NCBI GenBank assembly: GCA_964624765.1
Contig: CAZUZO010000057.1
Location: 1 to 19,245 of the forward strand
Source: JAGTVB01 sp964624765
Lineage (GTDB): Bacteria > Pseudomonadota > Gammaproteobacteria > HK1
Length of the DNA: 19,245 nt
Reading direction: 5' to 3'
Below the pieces are notes generated by a model. It ran no database searches. It was not told where the DNA came from and saw only the letters and a program-made list of their open reading frames with translations. Positions 12,705 through 19,245 of the stretch are shown piece after piece. Positions within the stretch are counted from its first letter, which is position 1; each line of letters opens with the position of its first letter. A program made the position numbers and the translations under genes.

Positions 12705-15089
12705 ATGAAGTTTAGCGAGCGATGGCTGCGTGAGTGGGTGAATCCTCCGGTTACGACGGATAGTCTGGTGGCACAACTCACCGATGCCGGGCTTGAGGTG
12801 GCGAGCCGGGAACCGGTTGCCGGAGCGATGACCGGCGTGGTGGTGGGAGAGGTGTTGGAGGTTCGGCCGCACCCGAACGCTGAACGATTGCACCTTTGCC
12901 AAGTCAATTTGGGTACCCCTAGGCCGGTCCCCGTCGTGTGTGGAGCGCCCAATGTGCGCGCCGGGTTGCGCGCTCCGCTGGCCTGTGTGGGTGCTCGGCT
13001 GCCCGACGGCAGGACCATCGAGGCGACTTCGGTTCGGGGCATGGAGTCGCAGGGCATGCTGTGCTCCGCCAAAGAACTGGGGTTAGCGGAGCAGCTAGAA
13101 GGTCTCTTGGAGCTGCCGGAGGACGCCCCGGTCGGAACCGATTTGGCGGACTACCTGGGCCTCGATGACGTGAGCATCGATGTCGACCTCACACCCAATC
13201 GGGGCGATTGCCTCAGCATTGCCGGTATTGCCCGCGAGGTGGGGGTGTTGAACCGCCAGCCGATCCAGAGTGTGGCCTCGGACCCGGTGCCGAGCCGGGT
13301 GGACGATCGGCTTTCAGTCGTTCTAGAAGCCGCGGAGGATTGTCCGCATTACGTTGGGCGTATCCTACGCAACGTCGATGTTCACGTTGCGACGCCGCTC
13401 TGGCTGCGGGAACGGCTGCGGCGCAGCGGCGTTCGTAGCCTCGGCCCAGTCGTCGATGTCACCAACTATGTGATGTTAGAGCTCGGCCAACCCATGCATG
13501 CCTTCGATCTGGACCGGCTGGATGGGGGTGTTCGGGTCCGGCGAGGGTGTGTCGGTGAGACCCTGCAGTTGCTCGATGGTAGCCAGGTGGATCTGGACGC
13601 AGAGACGTTGGTCATTGCCGACCATCGCCATCCCGTGGCGCTGGCGGGTATCATGGGGGGCGCGGCATCGGCAGTGTCTGCTACCACGCGCCATCTTTTT
13701 TTGGAGAGCGCGTTCTTCAAACCACGGGCACTCGCCGGTATGGCCCGTCGTTACGGTCTGCACACCGACTCGTCGCACCGATTTGAGCGGGGCGTCGACC
13801 CGGCGCTGCAGCGGGTCGCTATGGAGCGGGCGACGCACCTGCTATTGATGATGACTGGCGGTGAGCCGGGACCGATCGTCGAGGAGAGCGTGGCGGAGGC
13901 GATGCCACGTGCTCCCACGATCTATCTTCGCCAAGCACGCGTCAGCCAGCTGCTCGGCATGCCAATCCCGGCGCCAAGTATCTCAGACACATTAGAACGG
14001 CTGGGCATGACGGTGGTGGCGCACGGCGAGGGCTGGCAGGTCACACCGCCCTGTTTTCGCTTCGATATCGAGGACGAGGCCGACCTCATCGAAGAAGTGG
14101 CGCGTATCAGGGGCTACCAGGCAATCCCCGAAAATAGACCCCGCTTAACCCTTGGCAGGAACTCAATTTCTGAGCAAACCGTAGAGCTGGGGCGGGTGCG
14201 CCAGAGTCTCGTGGAACGTGGTTACACCGAAGCCATCACCTATAGTTTTGTCGATACGCGCTTGCAGGCGCTCATGGATCCCGACGCGGTGCCCATGCGC
14301 CTGGCTAACCCTCTCTCGACCGACATGGCGGTCATGCGCACCAACCTCTGGCCTGGCTTGATGCAGGTGTTGCTACATAACAGCAAACGTCAGCAAGCGA
14401 GAGTCAGAGTCTTTGAAACCGGTCTCACTTTTCGAAGCCCCCCCCCCACGGGTGAGTTGCGCCAGGAAGCGATGCTTGGTGGTTTGGTCTCGGGGCCTGT
14501 GTACCCGGAGCAGTGGGGTCTGGCGCAGCGCGATAGCGATTTTTTCGATGTAAAGTCCGATGTCGAGGCGTTGCTTTCGATGACGGCTAAGCTGCCGGAG
14601 TTTCGTTTCACGCCGGTGGCCCATGGGGCCCTGCATCCGGGGCAGGCAGCGGAAATCCATCAGGACGGTCGCACCATCGGTATCCTCGGGGCGCTGCATC
14701 CGCGGATTGTCCGTGAGCTCAAGCTGGCGCGGGTACCGTTAGTGTTCGAGCTGCGGATCGATAGCATCAGCGTACGTACCCTGCCGACATTTCAACCCCC
14801 GTCTCGATTTCCACGGATGCGACGGGATATTGCTATCGTGGTCGATGAATCGGTGCGGGCACAGGCGGTCGCCGATTGTATCCGCAGCGCGGCAACCACG
14901 CTCTTGGCAGACCTCGATCTTTTCGACGTGTACCGAGGAGAAGGTATTGATCCTGGCAAGAAAAGTCTTGCCTTGGGGTTGATTTTTCAGGCCCCATCGA
15001 GGACGCTTAACGACGATGAAGTGGATGGGCTGGTAGCCGCCGTGGTGAATTCTCTTGGTGATGGTTTTGGCGCGATATTAAGGAGCTGA
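12705..15089 (+). CDS. pheT: Phenylalanyl-tRNA synthetase beta subunit
   Basis: The 794-residue beta chain provides tRNA binding and editing for PheRS (E. coli 795). Domains in order: N-terminal MKFSERWLREWVNPPV, the EMAP-II/OB tRNA-binding domain (HPNAERLHLCQVNLG, VVCGAPNVRAGL, ~40-150), B3/4 editing region (LTPNRGDCLSIAGIAREVG, VDVTNYVMLELGQPMHAFD, IMGG), B5 (DTLERLGMTVV), the catalytic-like fold (YQAIPENRP, ITYSFVD, NPLSTDMAVMRTNLWPGL) and the C-terminal FDX-ACB domain (PSRFPRMRRDIAIVVDE ... LFDVYRGEGI, GKKSLALGL). A run of ten C residues at 14438-14447 encodes Ser-Pro-Pro-Pro and is kept in frame. ihfA starts 1 base after the stop. Confidence 0.97.
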   Translation: MKFSERWLREWVNPPVTTDSLVAQLTDAGLEVASREPVAGAMTGVVVGEVLEVRPHPNAERLHLCQVNLGTPRPVPVVCGAPNVRAGLRAPLACVGARLPDGRTIEATSVRGMESQGMLCSAKELGLAEQLEGLLELPEDAPVGTDLADYLGLDDVSIDVDLTPNRGDCLSIAGIAREVGVLNRQPIQSVASDPVPSRVDDRLSVVLEAAEDCPHYVGRILRNVDVHVATPLWLRERLRRSGVRSLGPVVDVTNYVMLELGQPMHAFDLDRLDGGVRVRRGCVGETLQLLDGSQVDLDAETLVIADHRHPVALAGIMGGAASAVSATTRHLFLESAFFKPRALAGMARRYGLHTDSSHRFERGVDPALQRVAMERATHLLLMMTGGEPGPIVEESVAEAMPRAPTIYLRQARVSQLLGMPIPAPSISDTLERLGMTVVAHGEGWQVTPPCFRFDIEDEADLIEEVARIRGYQAIPENRPRLTLGRNSISEQTVELGRVRQSLVERGYTEAITYSFVDTRLQALMDPDAVPMRLANPLSTDMAVMRTNLWPGLMQVLLHNSKRQQARVRVFETGLTFRSPPPTGELRQEAMLGGLVSGPVYPEQWGLAQRDSDFFDVKSDVEALLSMTAKLPEFRFTPVAHGALHPGQAAEIHQDGRTIGILGALHPRIVRELKLARVPLVFELRIDSISVRTLPTFQPPSRFPRMRRDIAIVVDESVRAQAVADCIRSAATTLLADLDLFDVYRGEGIDPGKKSLALGLIFQAPSRTLNDDEVDGLVAAVVNSLGDGFGAILRS

Positions 15090-15090
15090 C

Positions 15091-15393
15091 GTGGCACTGA
15101 CCAAGGCAGATATGGCAGAGAAGCTGTATGAGGAATTGGGTTTGAACAAGCGTGAGGCCAAGGAGCTGGTGGAGCTGTTTTTCGAGCAAGTGCGAGCGGC
15201 GCTGGAGGCCGGCGATCAAGTCAAGCTCTCAGGGTTCGGTAATTTCGACCTGAGGGACAAGAACGAGCGGCCCGGCCGTAATCCCAAGACCGGGGAAGAG
15301 ATCCCCATCACGGCCAGACGTGTGGTGACCTTTCGGCCGGGGCAAAAGCTCAAGGCGCGGGTAGAAGCCTATGCTGGAACCATCAAGCAATAG
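15091..15393 (+). CDS. ihfA: Integration host factor, alpha subunit
   Basis: IHF alpha pairs with IHF beta to bend DNA sharply in replication, recombination and sigma-54 promoters. The 100-residue sequence is typical: ALTKADMAEKLYEELGLNKR, LVELFFEQVRAALEAGDQVKLSGFGNF in the body, the DNA-gripping arm with the intercalating Pro65 (RPGRNPKTGEEIPI), and VVTFRPGQKLKARVE. Start GTG 15091 is 1 base after the pheT stop, with AAGGAG in the end of pheT, so translation is coupled. The pheT-ihfA-merR arrangement is conserved in gammaproteobacteria. Alpha rather than beta or HU is supported by this context and by the arm sequence. Confidence 0.96.
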   Translation: MALTKADMAEKLYEELGLNKREAKELVELFFEQVRAALEAGDQVKLSGFGNFDLRDKNERPGRNPKTGEEIPITARRVVTFRPGQKLKARVEAYAGTIKQ

Positions 15394-15727
15394 GGAACTG
15401 CCTCCGATCCCAGGCAAACGGTACTTCACCATCGGCGAGGTGAGCGATCTCTGCGCTGTCAAGCCCCATGTCCTGCGTTACTGGGAGCAAGAATTCCCAC
15501 AACTCAGTCCGCTGAAGCGCCGGGGCAATCGACGCTACTATCAGCGGCAGGATGTGATCCTCATCCGCCAAATTCGAAATCTTCTCTATGACCAAGGCTT
15601 CACTATCGGTGGTGCCCGGCAGCGGCTCTCGGGTACCGACGCCAAGGTCGATGTTACCCAGAGCAGGCAGATTATGCACCAGATCCGCGTTGAGCTCGAG
15701 GAGGTCCTGCTTATCCTGAGACGGTGA
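15371..15727 (+). CDS. MerR family transcriptional regulator (ihfA-linked type)
   Basis: A 118-residue DNA-binding protein with a winged helix-turn-helix at about residues 18-60: YFTIGEVSDLCAVKPHVLRY, WEQEFPQLSPLKRRGNRRYY, then the helical segment IRQIRNLLYDQGFTIGGARQ. The short C-terminus (IMHQIRVELEEVLLILRR) is a dimerisation helix; there is no metal-binding Cys pattern, so it is not a metal sensor. Its ATG lies within the last 23 bases of ihfA, in another frame, so the two are coupled. A MerR-type gene after ihfA is widespread in gammaproteobacteria, yet its targets are, to my knowledge, undefined. The start MLEPSSNREL is the first ATG before the HTH. Confidence 0.9.
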   Translation: MLEPSSNRELPPIPGKRYFTIGEVSDLCAVKPHVLRYWEQEFPQLSPLKRRGNRRYYQRQDVILIRQIRNLLYDQGFTIGGARQRLSGTDAKVDVTQSRQIMHQIRVELEEVLLILRR

Positions 15728-15796
15728 AGTGGTTGCCAGAGGCACACGATAGAGCAAGCTCGCGGCGGACCCCACGGTTTGTTTCGAGGAGGTGAC

Positions 15797-15825
15797 TGTA
15801 CTTCTAGGGGCTGGTTGCCTACAAT
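15797..15825 (+). promoter_or_regulatory. Candidate promoter for tRNA-Pro
   Basis: TACAAT at 15820-15825 is a good -10 box, about 37 bases before the tRNA. The best -35 at a 17-base spacing is TGTACT (15797-15802), which is weak. The tRNA could alternatively be read through from the ihfA operon. Confidence 0.4.
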
Positions 15826-15862
15826 CAACAGCCAATTCCGCAGGCTAGCGGGAGTATTCACC

Positions 15863-15939
<77 letters not shown>

Positions 15940-15950
15940 GCAATTTGTTG

Positions 15951-15991
15951 AAAAAAAGCCGTTTGCGCACATGGCAAACGGCTTTTTTTTT
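15951..15991 (+). terminator. Strong intrinsic terminator after tRNA-Pro
   Basis: GCCGTTTGC (15958-15966) pairs perfectly with GCAAACGGC (15974-15982) across a 7-base loop, followed by nine T. Seven A precede the stem and pair with the T-run, so it could also stop transcription on the minus strand. Confidence 0.93.
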
Positions 15992-16031
15992 GCCTGGGTC
16001 CGTGTGTCGGGAAATGCGCGGCTGTGGCCTA

Positions 16032-16049
16032 CCCTGACTTCCGCAACTC
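16032..16049 (+). repeat. Terminal inverted repeat of the IS (transposase 3' side)
   Basis: CCCTGACTTCCGCAACTC, matched in reverse complement at 17710-17726. The 76 bases between it and the transposase stop carry no gene. Confidence 0.75.
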
Positions 16050-16125
16050 GAAGCAATAAAGCGGCTAAGCGTTTGATGTACCGTGCATGGATTGCAAAAG
16101 TCGGCACTACAAGAGCATCGACGGG

Positions 16126-17565
16126 CTAGAGGGTCGCTGTTGCGTTCGCGGTGATTTTGGGGGGTAGTTGGGCTGGCAGTTGCAGCTTCAGTTGGGACAA
16201 CAGGAGTTGCTGGTCTGTTTCATGTTGGGTGTAACGAGACAGGATGAGGCAGCGGCCGTCGGTGGTCGGCAAGTGCACGTCCACCCTTTGCAAGGCCGCC
16301 ATTTTTTCAAGTACAGACCGAGGCGTCAGTCCGGGCGCCAACGCGCGCAGCCGGTGCTTGAGCGTGACCTGCAGGCAATAGGCCATGAAGGCGACAAAGA
16401 TATGCGCCTCGATGCGGGCATCGAGTGGGTGATAAATGGGACGTATCGACAGGTCGCCCTTGAGTTCTTTGAAGGCCTGTTCGACTTCGGTGAGCTGGAT
16501 GTAGTATTGCCAAAGCAGTGCCGGATTGTCGCCGGTGAGGTTGGAGCGTAGCAGGTCACTGCCCTCCCGACGGCGAGCGATGCGGAGCTTTTTCCGGTTC
16601 AGGGTAAAGCGGAAGGTTTCCGGGGTGACGGCTTGGTCTTGGTCCGGCAAGCGGAGATTGACGAGGCCATAAGCCCGCCCAGCCTCTTTCTTGGCCGCCC
16701 CCCGTTTCAGTAACAGTTGATCGCGGGTGAGATCTTGCTGCTGGAGTTCTTGCAAGCGTTTGAGCAGCTTTTTCAAGCGCCGCCGTCGCATCGAACGTTC
16801 CTTGTCCGCCCGCCCTGAACTCCGGGCCAGCACGTAAAGCTTGCCTTCCTGGTCGAGGAGCTTCACCTCAACGGCCTCGCGGACTGCTTCCCAGGGCAGT
16901 TTGAGAAAGTCTTTTTCCAGCTTGCTCAACCGTCCTTTGGGGGTACCGACCAGATAGTACATCGGCGTCTCGGCGGCACGCATCGGGGTGAGCGTCTCCT
17001 CCGTGGGGATCCCCCGATCCATGACCCAGATGCGCTGGGCCTTGCCGTACTGGGTCTCGATTTTCTGGATAAAATCCGCCAGGGCGCTTTGTTCATACCA
17101 GTGGCGATGCAGCCGCCACTCGCTACCCGGATCGATCAGCCGATAACACACCCAGGTCTTGAACACGTTCAACCAGCGCGTGCCCTGCCGGGACGGCGGC
17201 AGTTTCTCCGCCCAGAAATCGTCCAGCCGCAACGGCTCCCACAAGTGGCAAGCCAGCCAGCAGGCACCCCAGTGCCGTGGCCGGCGCAACTGCAATGGGT
17301 TGAGCTTGACCTGCACCACCTCGCAATCCAGCGGCGGCGCCTCCCGATCCTCGGGAAACAGGGCGCGCTGCGTCGGCCGTTCCCCGCCTTCATCAAACAC
17401 CTCGATGGTCTTGCACCACGCCGCTTTCTGACTGTCATTGATCTCACCCAGATACAGCACATGCCGCTGGACCACCCGGCCCCCTGCGCTGCGGCGGCTT
17501 TCCACAATGCTCCAATAGCGATGCTCTTTGCCGTCCTTGAAGCGGGTTTTGGCACGGAGAAACAT
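16126..17565 (-). CDS. IS1634/IS4-like transposase with an internal deletion
   Basis: From the ATG at 17565 (MFLRAKTRFKDGKEHRYWS, the usual family start) the frame is 479 residues; a longer open frame reaches a GTG at 17616. Recognisable parts: SIVESRRSAGGRVVQRHVLYL, RHWGACWLACHLWEPLRL, FKTWVCYRLIDPGSEWRLHR, then WVMDRGIPTEETL with the second catalytic Asp, YYLVGTPKGRLSKLEK, LNRKKLRIARRREGSDLLR, and IQLTEVEQAFKELKGDLSI, which carries the catalytic Glu. From memory of the family, SALAD and FIQKIETQYGKAQ should be separated by about 100 residues containing the first catalytic Asp (LYDLTSTYF-type motif) and the GYSRDKR motif. Here they are joined directly, near 17070-17080, in frame. Relatives are about 560-600 residues. 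The protein should be unable to transpose the element by itself. Confidence 0.8.
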   Translation of the reverse strand: MFLRAKTRFKDGKEHRYWSIVESRRSAGGRVVQRHVLYLGEINDSQKAAWCKTIEVFDEGGERPTQRALFPEDREAPPLDCEVVQVKLNPLQLRRPRHWGACWLACHLWEPLRLDDFWAEKLPPSRQGTRWLNVFKTWVCYRLIDPGSEWRLHRHWYEQSALADFIQKIETQYGKAQRIWVMDRGIPTEETLTPMRAAETPMYYLVGTPKGRLSKLEKDFLKLPWEAVREAVEVKLLDQEGKLYVLARSSGRADKERSMRRRRLKKLLKRLQELQQQDLTRDQLLLKRGAAKKEAGRAYGLVNLRLPDQDQAVTPETFRFTLNRKKLRIARRREGSDLLRSNLTGDNPALLWQYYIQLTEVEQAFKELKGDLSIRPIYHPLDARIEAHIFVAFMAYCLQVTLKHRLRALAPGLTPRSVLEKMAALQRVDVHLPTTDGRCLILSRYTQHETDQQLLLSQLKLQLPAQLPPKITANATATL

Positions 17566-17709
17566 GCCGCTAGTGTTGGGAAAAAGCGCGCCGGACGCAA
17601 GGGGCAAGGTCGGCACTACAGACGCTTTTCAGTGATTTTCGGCCATCGAGGGCAGTCATTTCAGCCCCTTAAAAACCCCGCCCGCCATGAAATTGGCAAG
17701 ATCGGGGTT

Positions 17710-17726
17710 GAGTTGCGGAAGTCGGG
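17710..17726 (-). repeat. Terminal inverted repeat of the IS (transposase 5' side)
   Basis: GAGTTGCGGAAGTCGGG, reverse complement of the other end with one difference. It marks the upstream end of the transposase transcription unit. Confidence 0.75.
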
Positions 17727-17737
17727 CTAATGCAGGA

Positions 17738-18235
17738 TCACTTGCCCCAGCGGCGGGCGTCCTTGAGCAGCAGCAACAGTTGCTGTTCGCGCAGCGGTGA
17801 GGCGATGAAGCCGAAGCGGGTGTAGAACCTCGCCGCTTCTTCGTCGATGGGGTGTGTCAGCATCGCGCGGATGCCAGCCTGCTCGGCAATCAGCATTGTG
17901 CGGCCGATGGCATCCTGCAGCAGACCGAATCCGATGCCACGCCCTTGATCCTGCTGGGACACGGCCAGCCGTGCCAGAATGACCACCGGCACCGGATACT
18001 GCCCCATCCCTTTGCGGATGCGCTCGGGCGCATCCAGCGTATCGACCTGGCCGACGGTCAGGCTGAAGTAGCCAGCTACACGGTCATCATCGGCCGCTAC
18101 GAAAGTCTTGGCTGATCCACTCCCTTGGGCCTGCCGGGCGTGGCGCAGCAGCCAGTCATTCAGCGCCGGCTTGCCGCAGTCGAAGCCTTCCAGCCGATGC
18201 TGAGCTCCCAGAGGTTCGGGTCCGCACAAACTCAC
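17738..18235 (-). CDS. GNAT family N-acetyltransferase toxin (TacT-like)
   Basis: A 165-residue acetyltransferase of the type that acetylates the amino group of aminoacyl-tRNA and stops translation. Marks: the N-terminal FDCGKPALNDWLLRHA (18-33), AGYFSLTVGQVD, the acetyl-CoA loop QDQGRGIG (residues 95-102) after VVILARLAV, and the catalytic Tyr138 in ARFYTRFGF. Length is normal for TacT/AtaT-type toxins. The ATG overlaps the antitoxin stop by four bases (18232-18235), so it is translationally coupled behind its antitoxin. The IS end lies 11 bp after the stop without damage to the gene. The target tRNA cannot be read from sequence. Confidence 0.9.
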   Translation of the reverse strand: MSLCGPEPLGAQHRLEGFDCGKPALNDWLLRHARQAQGSGSAKTFVAADDDRVAGYFSLTVGQVDTLDAPERIRKGMGQYPVPVVILARLAVSQQDQGRGIGFGLLQDAIGRTMLIAEQAGIRAMLTHPIDEEAARFYTRFGFIASPLREQQLLLLLKDARRWGK

Positions 18236-18522
18236 TTCGCATCCCAGGGCGCTTTGCGCGAGAACAGATCACGCAGCCCCTCGTTGGGTTGCTCGGGGCG
18301 ATCCAACAGATCCATCAGGGCTTGGTACTGACTGCCAGAGACCATGAACAAACGCTGGTCCAGCAGGGTCTGCTCGGCGGCCACGCAAGCACTGTCCAGG
18401 ATGAAATCGGTCAGGGACTTGTGCGCCACCTCTGCCGCCCGGCGTAGTACGGCCTCCTGTTCGGGCGTGGCACGCAAGCCCAATCGGGCGGAACGTGTGA
18501 CAGATGATGTCGAAGTAGTCAT
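18232..18522 (-). CDS. DUF1778 antitoxin (TacA-like, ribbon-helix-helix)
   Basis: A 96-residue antitoxin with an N-terminal ribbon-helix-helix DNA-binding domain (SARLGLRATPEQEAVLRRAA, then EVAHKSLTDFILDSACVAAE) and a C-terminal toxin-binding tail (FMVSGSQYQALMDLLDRPEQ, LRDLFSRKAPWD), the standard DUF1778 pattern. Start ATG 18520-18522 is set by GGAG 7 bases upstream on the minus strand. It is the first gene of the pair and should repress the operon with the toxin; two copies of a 10-bp repeat lie just upstream. Length and motifs appear intact. Confidence 0.92.
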   Translation of the reverse strand: MTTSTSSVTRSARLGLRATPEQEAVLRRAAEVAHKSLTDFILDSACVAAEQTLLDQRLFMVSGSQYQALMDLLDRPEQPNEGLRDLFSRKAPWDAK

Positions 18523-18537
18523 GGGCGATCTCCGGAC

Positions 18538-18567
18538 GTTAGTGCAACTGACGCAATGTTAGTACAA
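18538..18567. promoter_or_regulatory. Tandem operator-like repeats before the DUF1778/GNAT pair
   Basis: GTTAGTGCAA (18538-18547) and GTTAGTACAA (18558-18567) are direct repeats, 9 of 10 bases identical, with starts exactly 20 bp apart, about two helical turns. They lie 16-45 bases upstream of the antitoxin ATG. Ribbon-helix-helix dimers of TA systems bind such spaced sites cooperatively. I could not fix the -35/-10 boxes with confidence. Confidence 0.5.
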
Positions 18568-18599
18568 ACGACACACGCAGTCTAGTTTTGATCAGCGAG

Positions 18600-19040
18600 T
18601 GGAAGGCATGGCTGACCGCAGAAAGGCCGCGTCAAACCCGCGTAAATACGGGGCTCGACGCCGCGACTACCCGCAGGGCAAACAGAAAAAAGAGACTGGG
18701 CTGGCCCGGGAACGGCCCGATTTGCCCCATCTGACCGGGGTGACACCCGCAGGGCAGAACCCCGGAACCCCGCGCCACGCGGGGATTCGCGCAAAGAAAA
18801 AGGGCCTGGAGACTATCCAGACCCTTGTGATTGGTGGAGGGAAGGCGACCGAACTACAACGAAATCTCCAAACGCATGGGTAACATTTCGGCCGATTGTC
18901 CACGTTTTCGGGTTTTTGTCCGACTGGCGGGATGCACCACGAATCACGAATAAGGAAGGCTGTCCCGCACGTCTCATCGCGAAAAGAAAGGCCTGCGACG
19001 GTAGCCGCCCGCCGGCCGTGCGGTCCCGACCCCTCTGCAG
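18600..19040. other. Stretch without a convincing gene
   Basis: The open frames here (for example 18599-18883 plus, 18582-18794 minus) have low-complexity, Arg/Pro-rich translations without family resemblance, and no good ribosome binding sites. What can be seen: a 12-bp direct repeat ACCCGCAGGGCA at 18669-18680 and 18745-18756, a perfect 7-bp stem CCCCGCG-CCA-CGCGGGG at 18768-18784, and a minus-strand intrinsic terminator at 18794-18825. Confidence 0.5.
18794..18825 (-). terminator. Minus-strand intrinsic terminator with no clear gene
   Basis: Read on the minus strand, AGGGTCTGGA pairs with TCCAGGCCCT over a 5-base loop (one G-U pair) and is followed by TTTTTCTTT. On the plus strand the same stem has a C-A mismatch and no T-run, so the minus orientation is the functional one. 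The 200 bases upstream on that strand hold no recognisable gene. Confidence 0.65.
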
Positions 19041-19157
19041 CTGGCATTGGCCAGAGGCCATCGCTGGCTCGCGATGCTGGAATCGGGTGAAGTGACATCC
19101 TTGAGAGCAATTGCCGCTCGGGAGGGGATCGACGACAGCTATAGTGCACCTACCTGA
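19035..19157 (+). pseudogene. Fragment of a recombinase-associated helix-turn-helix protein
   Basis: The frame reads LQLALARGHRWLAMLESGEV, TSLRAIAAREGIDDSY, then leaves the family pattern and stops at TGA 19155-19157. ALxRAxRWxxMLExGE followed by an HTH-like AxxExIxxSY is the signature of a segment normally found with large serine recombinases, where it continues into VxRxLRLxxLAPDIVEAIL. That continuation, and everything before it, is missing here. It is therefore a remnant, similar in origin to the recombinase fragment at 3996-4390. No start codon or ribosome binding site can be assigned. Confidence 0.5.
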
Positions 19158-19245
19158 TTTGTGGACTAACCAGACCTGCCGACTTGAACATTGCTGGGAT
19201 CGCCTACCACGAATGTCTTAGGAGCGCTATATGTGAGCCGGATGG

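Larger units (their letters stand above)
16032..17726. mobile_element. Insertion sequence, IS1634/IS4-like DDE group, about 1.7 kb
   Basis: The ends CCCTGACTTCCGCAACTC (16032-16049) and GAGTTGCGGAAGTCGGG (17710-17726) are inverted repeats that match at all but one position (a one-base indel or a substitution). They enclose a single minus-strand transposase. The flanks are CTA on the left (16029-16031) and CTA on the right (17727-17729), at best a 3-bp target duplication, shorter than usual for IS1634 elements. It inserted between the terminator of the tRNA-Pro unit and the 3' end of the GNAT toxin gene, 11 bp from the latter's stop, without breaking a gene. Confidence 0.8.

Noticed and set aside
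18826..18900. tRNA or tmRNA 3' end on the minus strand (CTCCACCA then terminator)
   Set aside because: The 17 bases that should be the T arm do not form a 5-bp stem, and no matching 5' acceptor strand is visible; kept only as a low-level observation.

Overview
The window looks like a gammaproteobacterial chromosome, probably a Chromatiales-like lineage (this taxonomic guess is inference). The core block thrS-infC-rpmI-rplT-pheS-pheT-ihfA-merR-type regulator followed by tRNA-Pro is classic gammaproteobacterial order. It is preceded by an aspartate-type aminotransferase, uvrB and tRNA-Val(GAC). Base composition is moderately GC-rich throughout.

Left part (1-4640): the wreck of an anti-phage defence island. 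It holds the front end of a SNF2/DEAH-type helicase, an apparently intact AAA_21/OLD-like ATPase with a truncated DUF4276-like partner, a DUF433/DUF5615 antitoxin-toxin pair, and a DUF499 ATPase whose middle has been deleted in frame. The helicase plus DUF499 combination points to an Hma (helicase-methylase-ATPase) type system in which the methylase is gone. The remnant of a serine recombinase and a tRNA-Asn(GUU) gene follow. A 17-bp exact inverted repeat (32-48 and 4622-4638) brackets the whole segment.

Middle part (4754-15991): housekeeping genes. A class I aminotransferase (minus strand) is divergent from uvrB. Then come tRNA-Val, threonyl-tRNA synthetase, translation factor IF3 starting at a rare ATC codon, ribosomal proteins L35 and L20, both phenylalanyl-tRNA synthetase subunits, IHF alpha, a MerR-type regulator, and tRNA-Pro with a strong intrinsic terminator. 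Together they form a translation and nucleoid-protein block.

Right part (16032-19245): accessory DNA. A DDE insertion sequence of the IS1634/IS4-like group with about 17-bp terminal inverted repeats carries a transposase that is in frame but appears to lack about 100 residues containing the first catalytic Asp. It lies 11 bp from a GNAT toxin/DUF1778 antitoxin pair (TacAT-like). The last 650 bases hold an orphan minus-strand terminator and a second recombinase-associated fragment, but no convincing gene.

I do not see a complete new system. The most interesting items are the decayed defence island with one intact ATPase and an embedded toxin-antitoxin pair, the internally deleted but open DUF499 and transposase frames, and the ATC start of infC.
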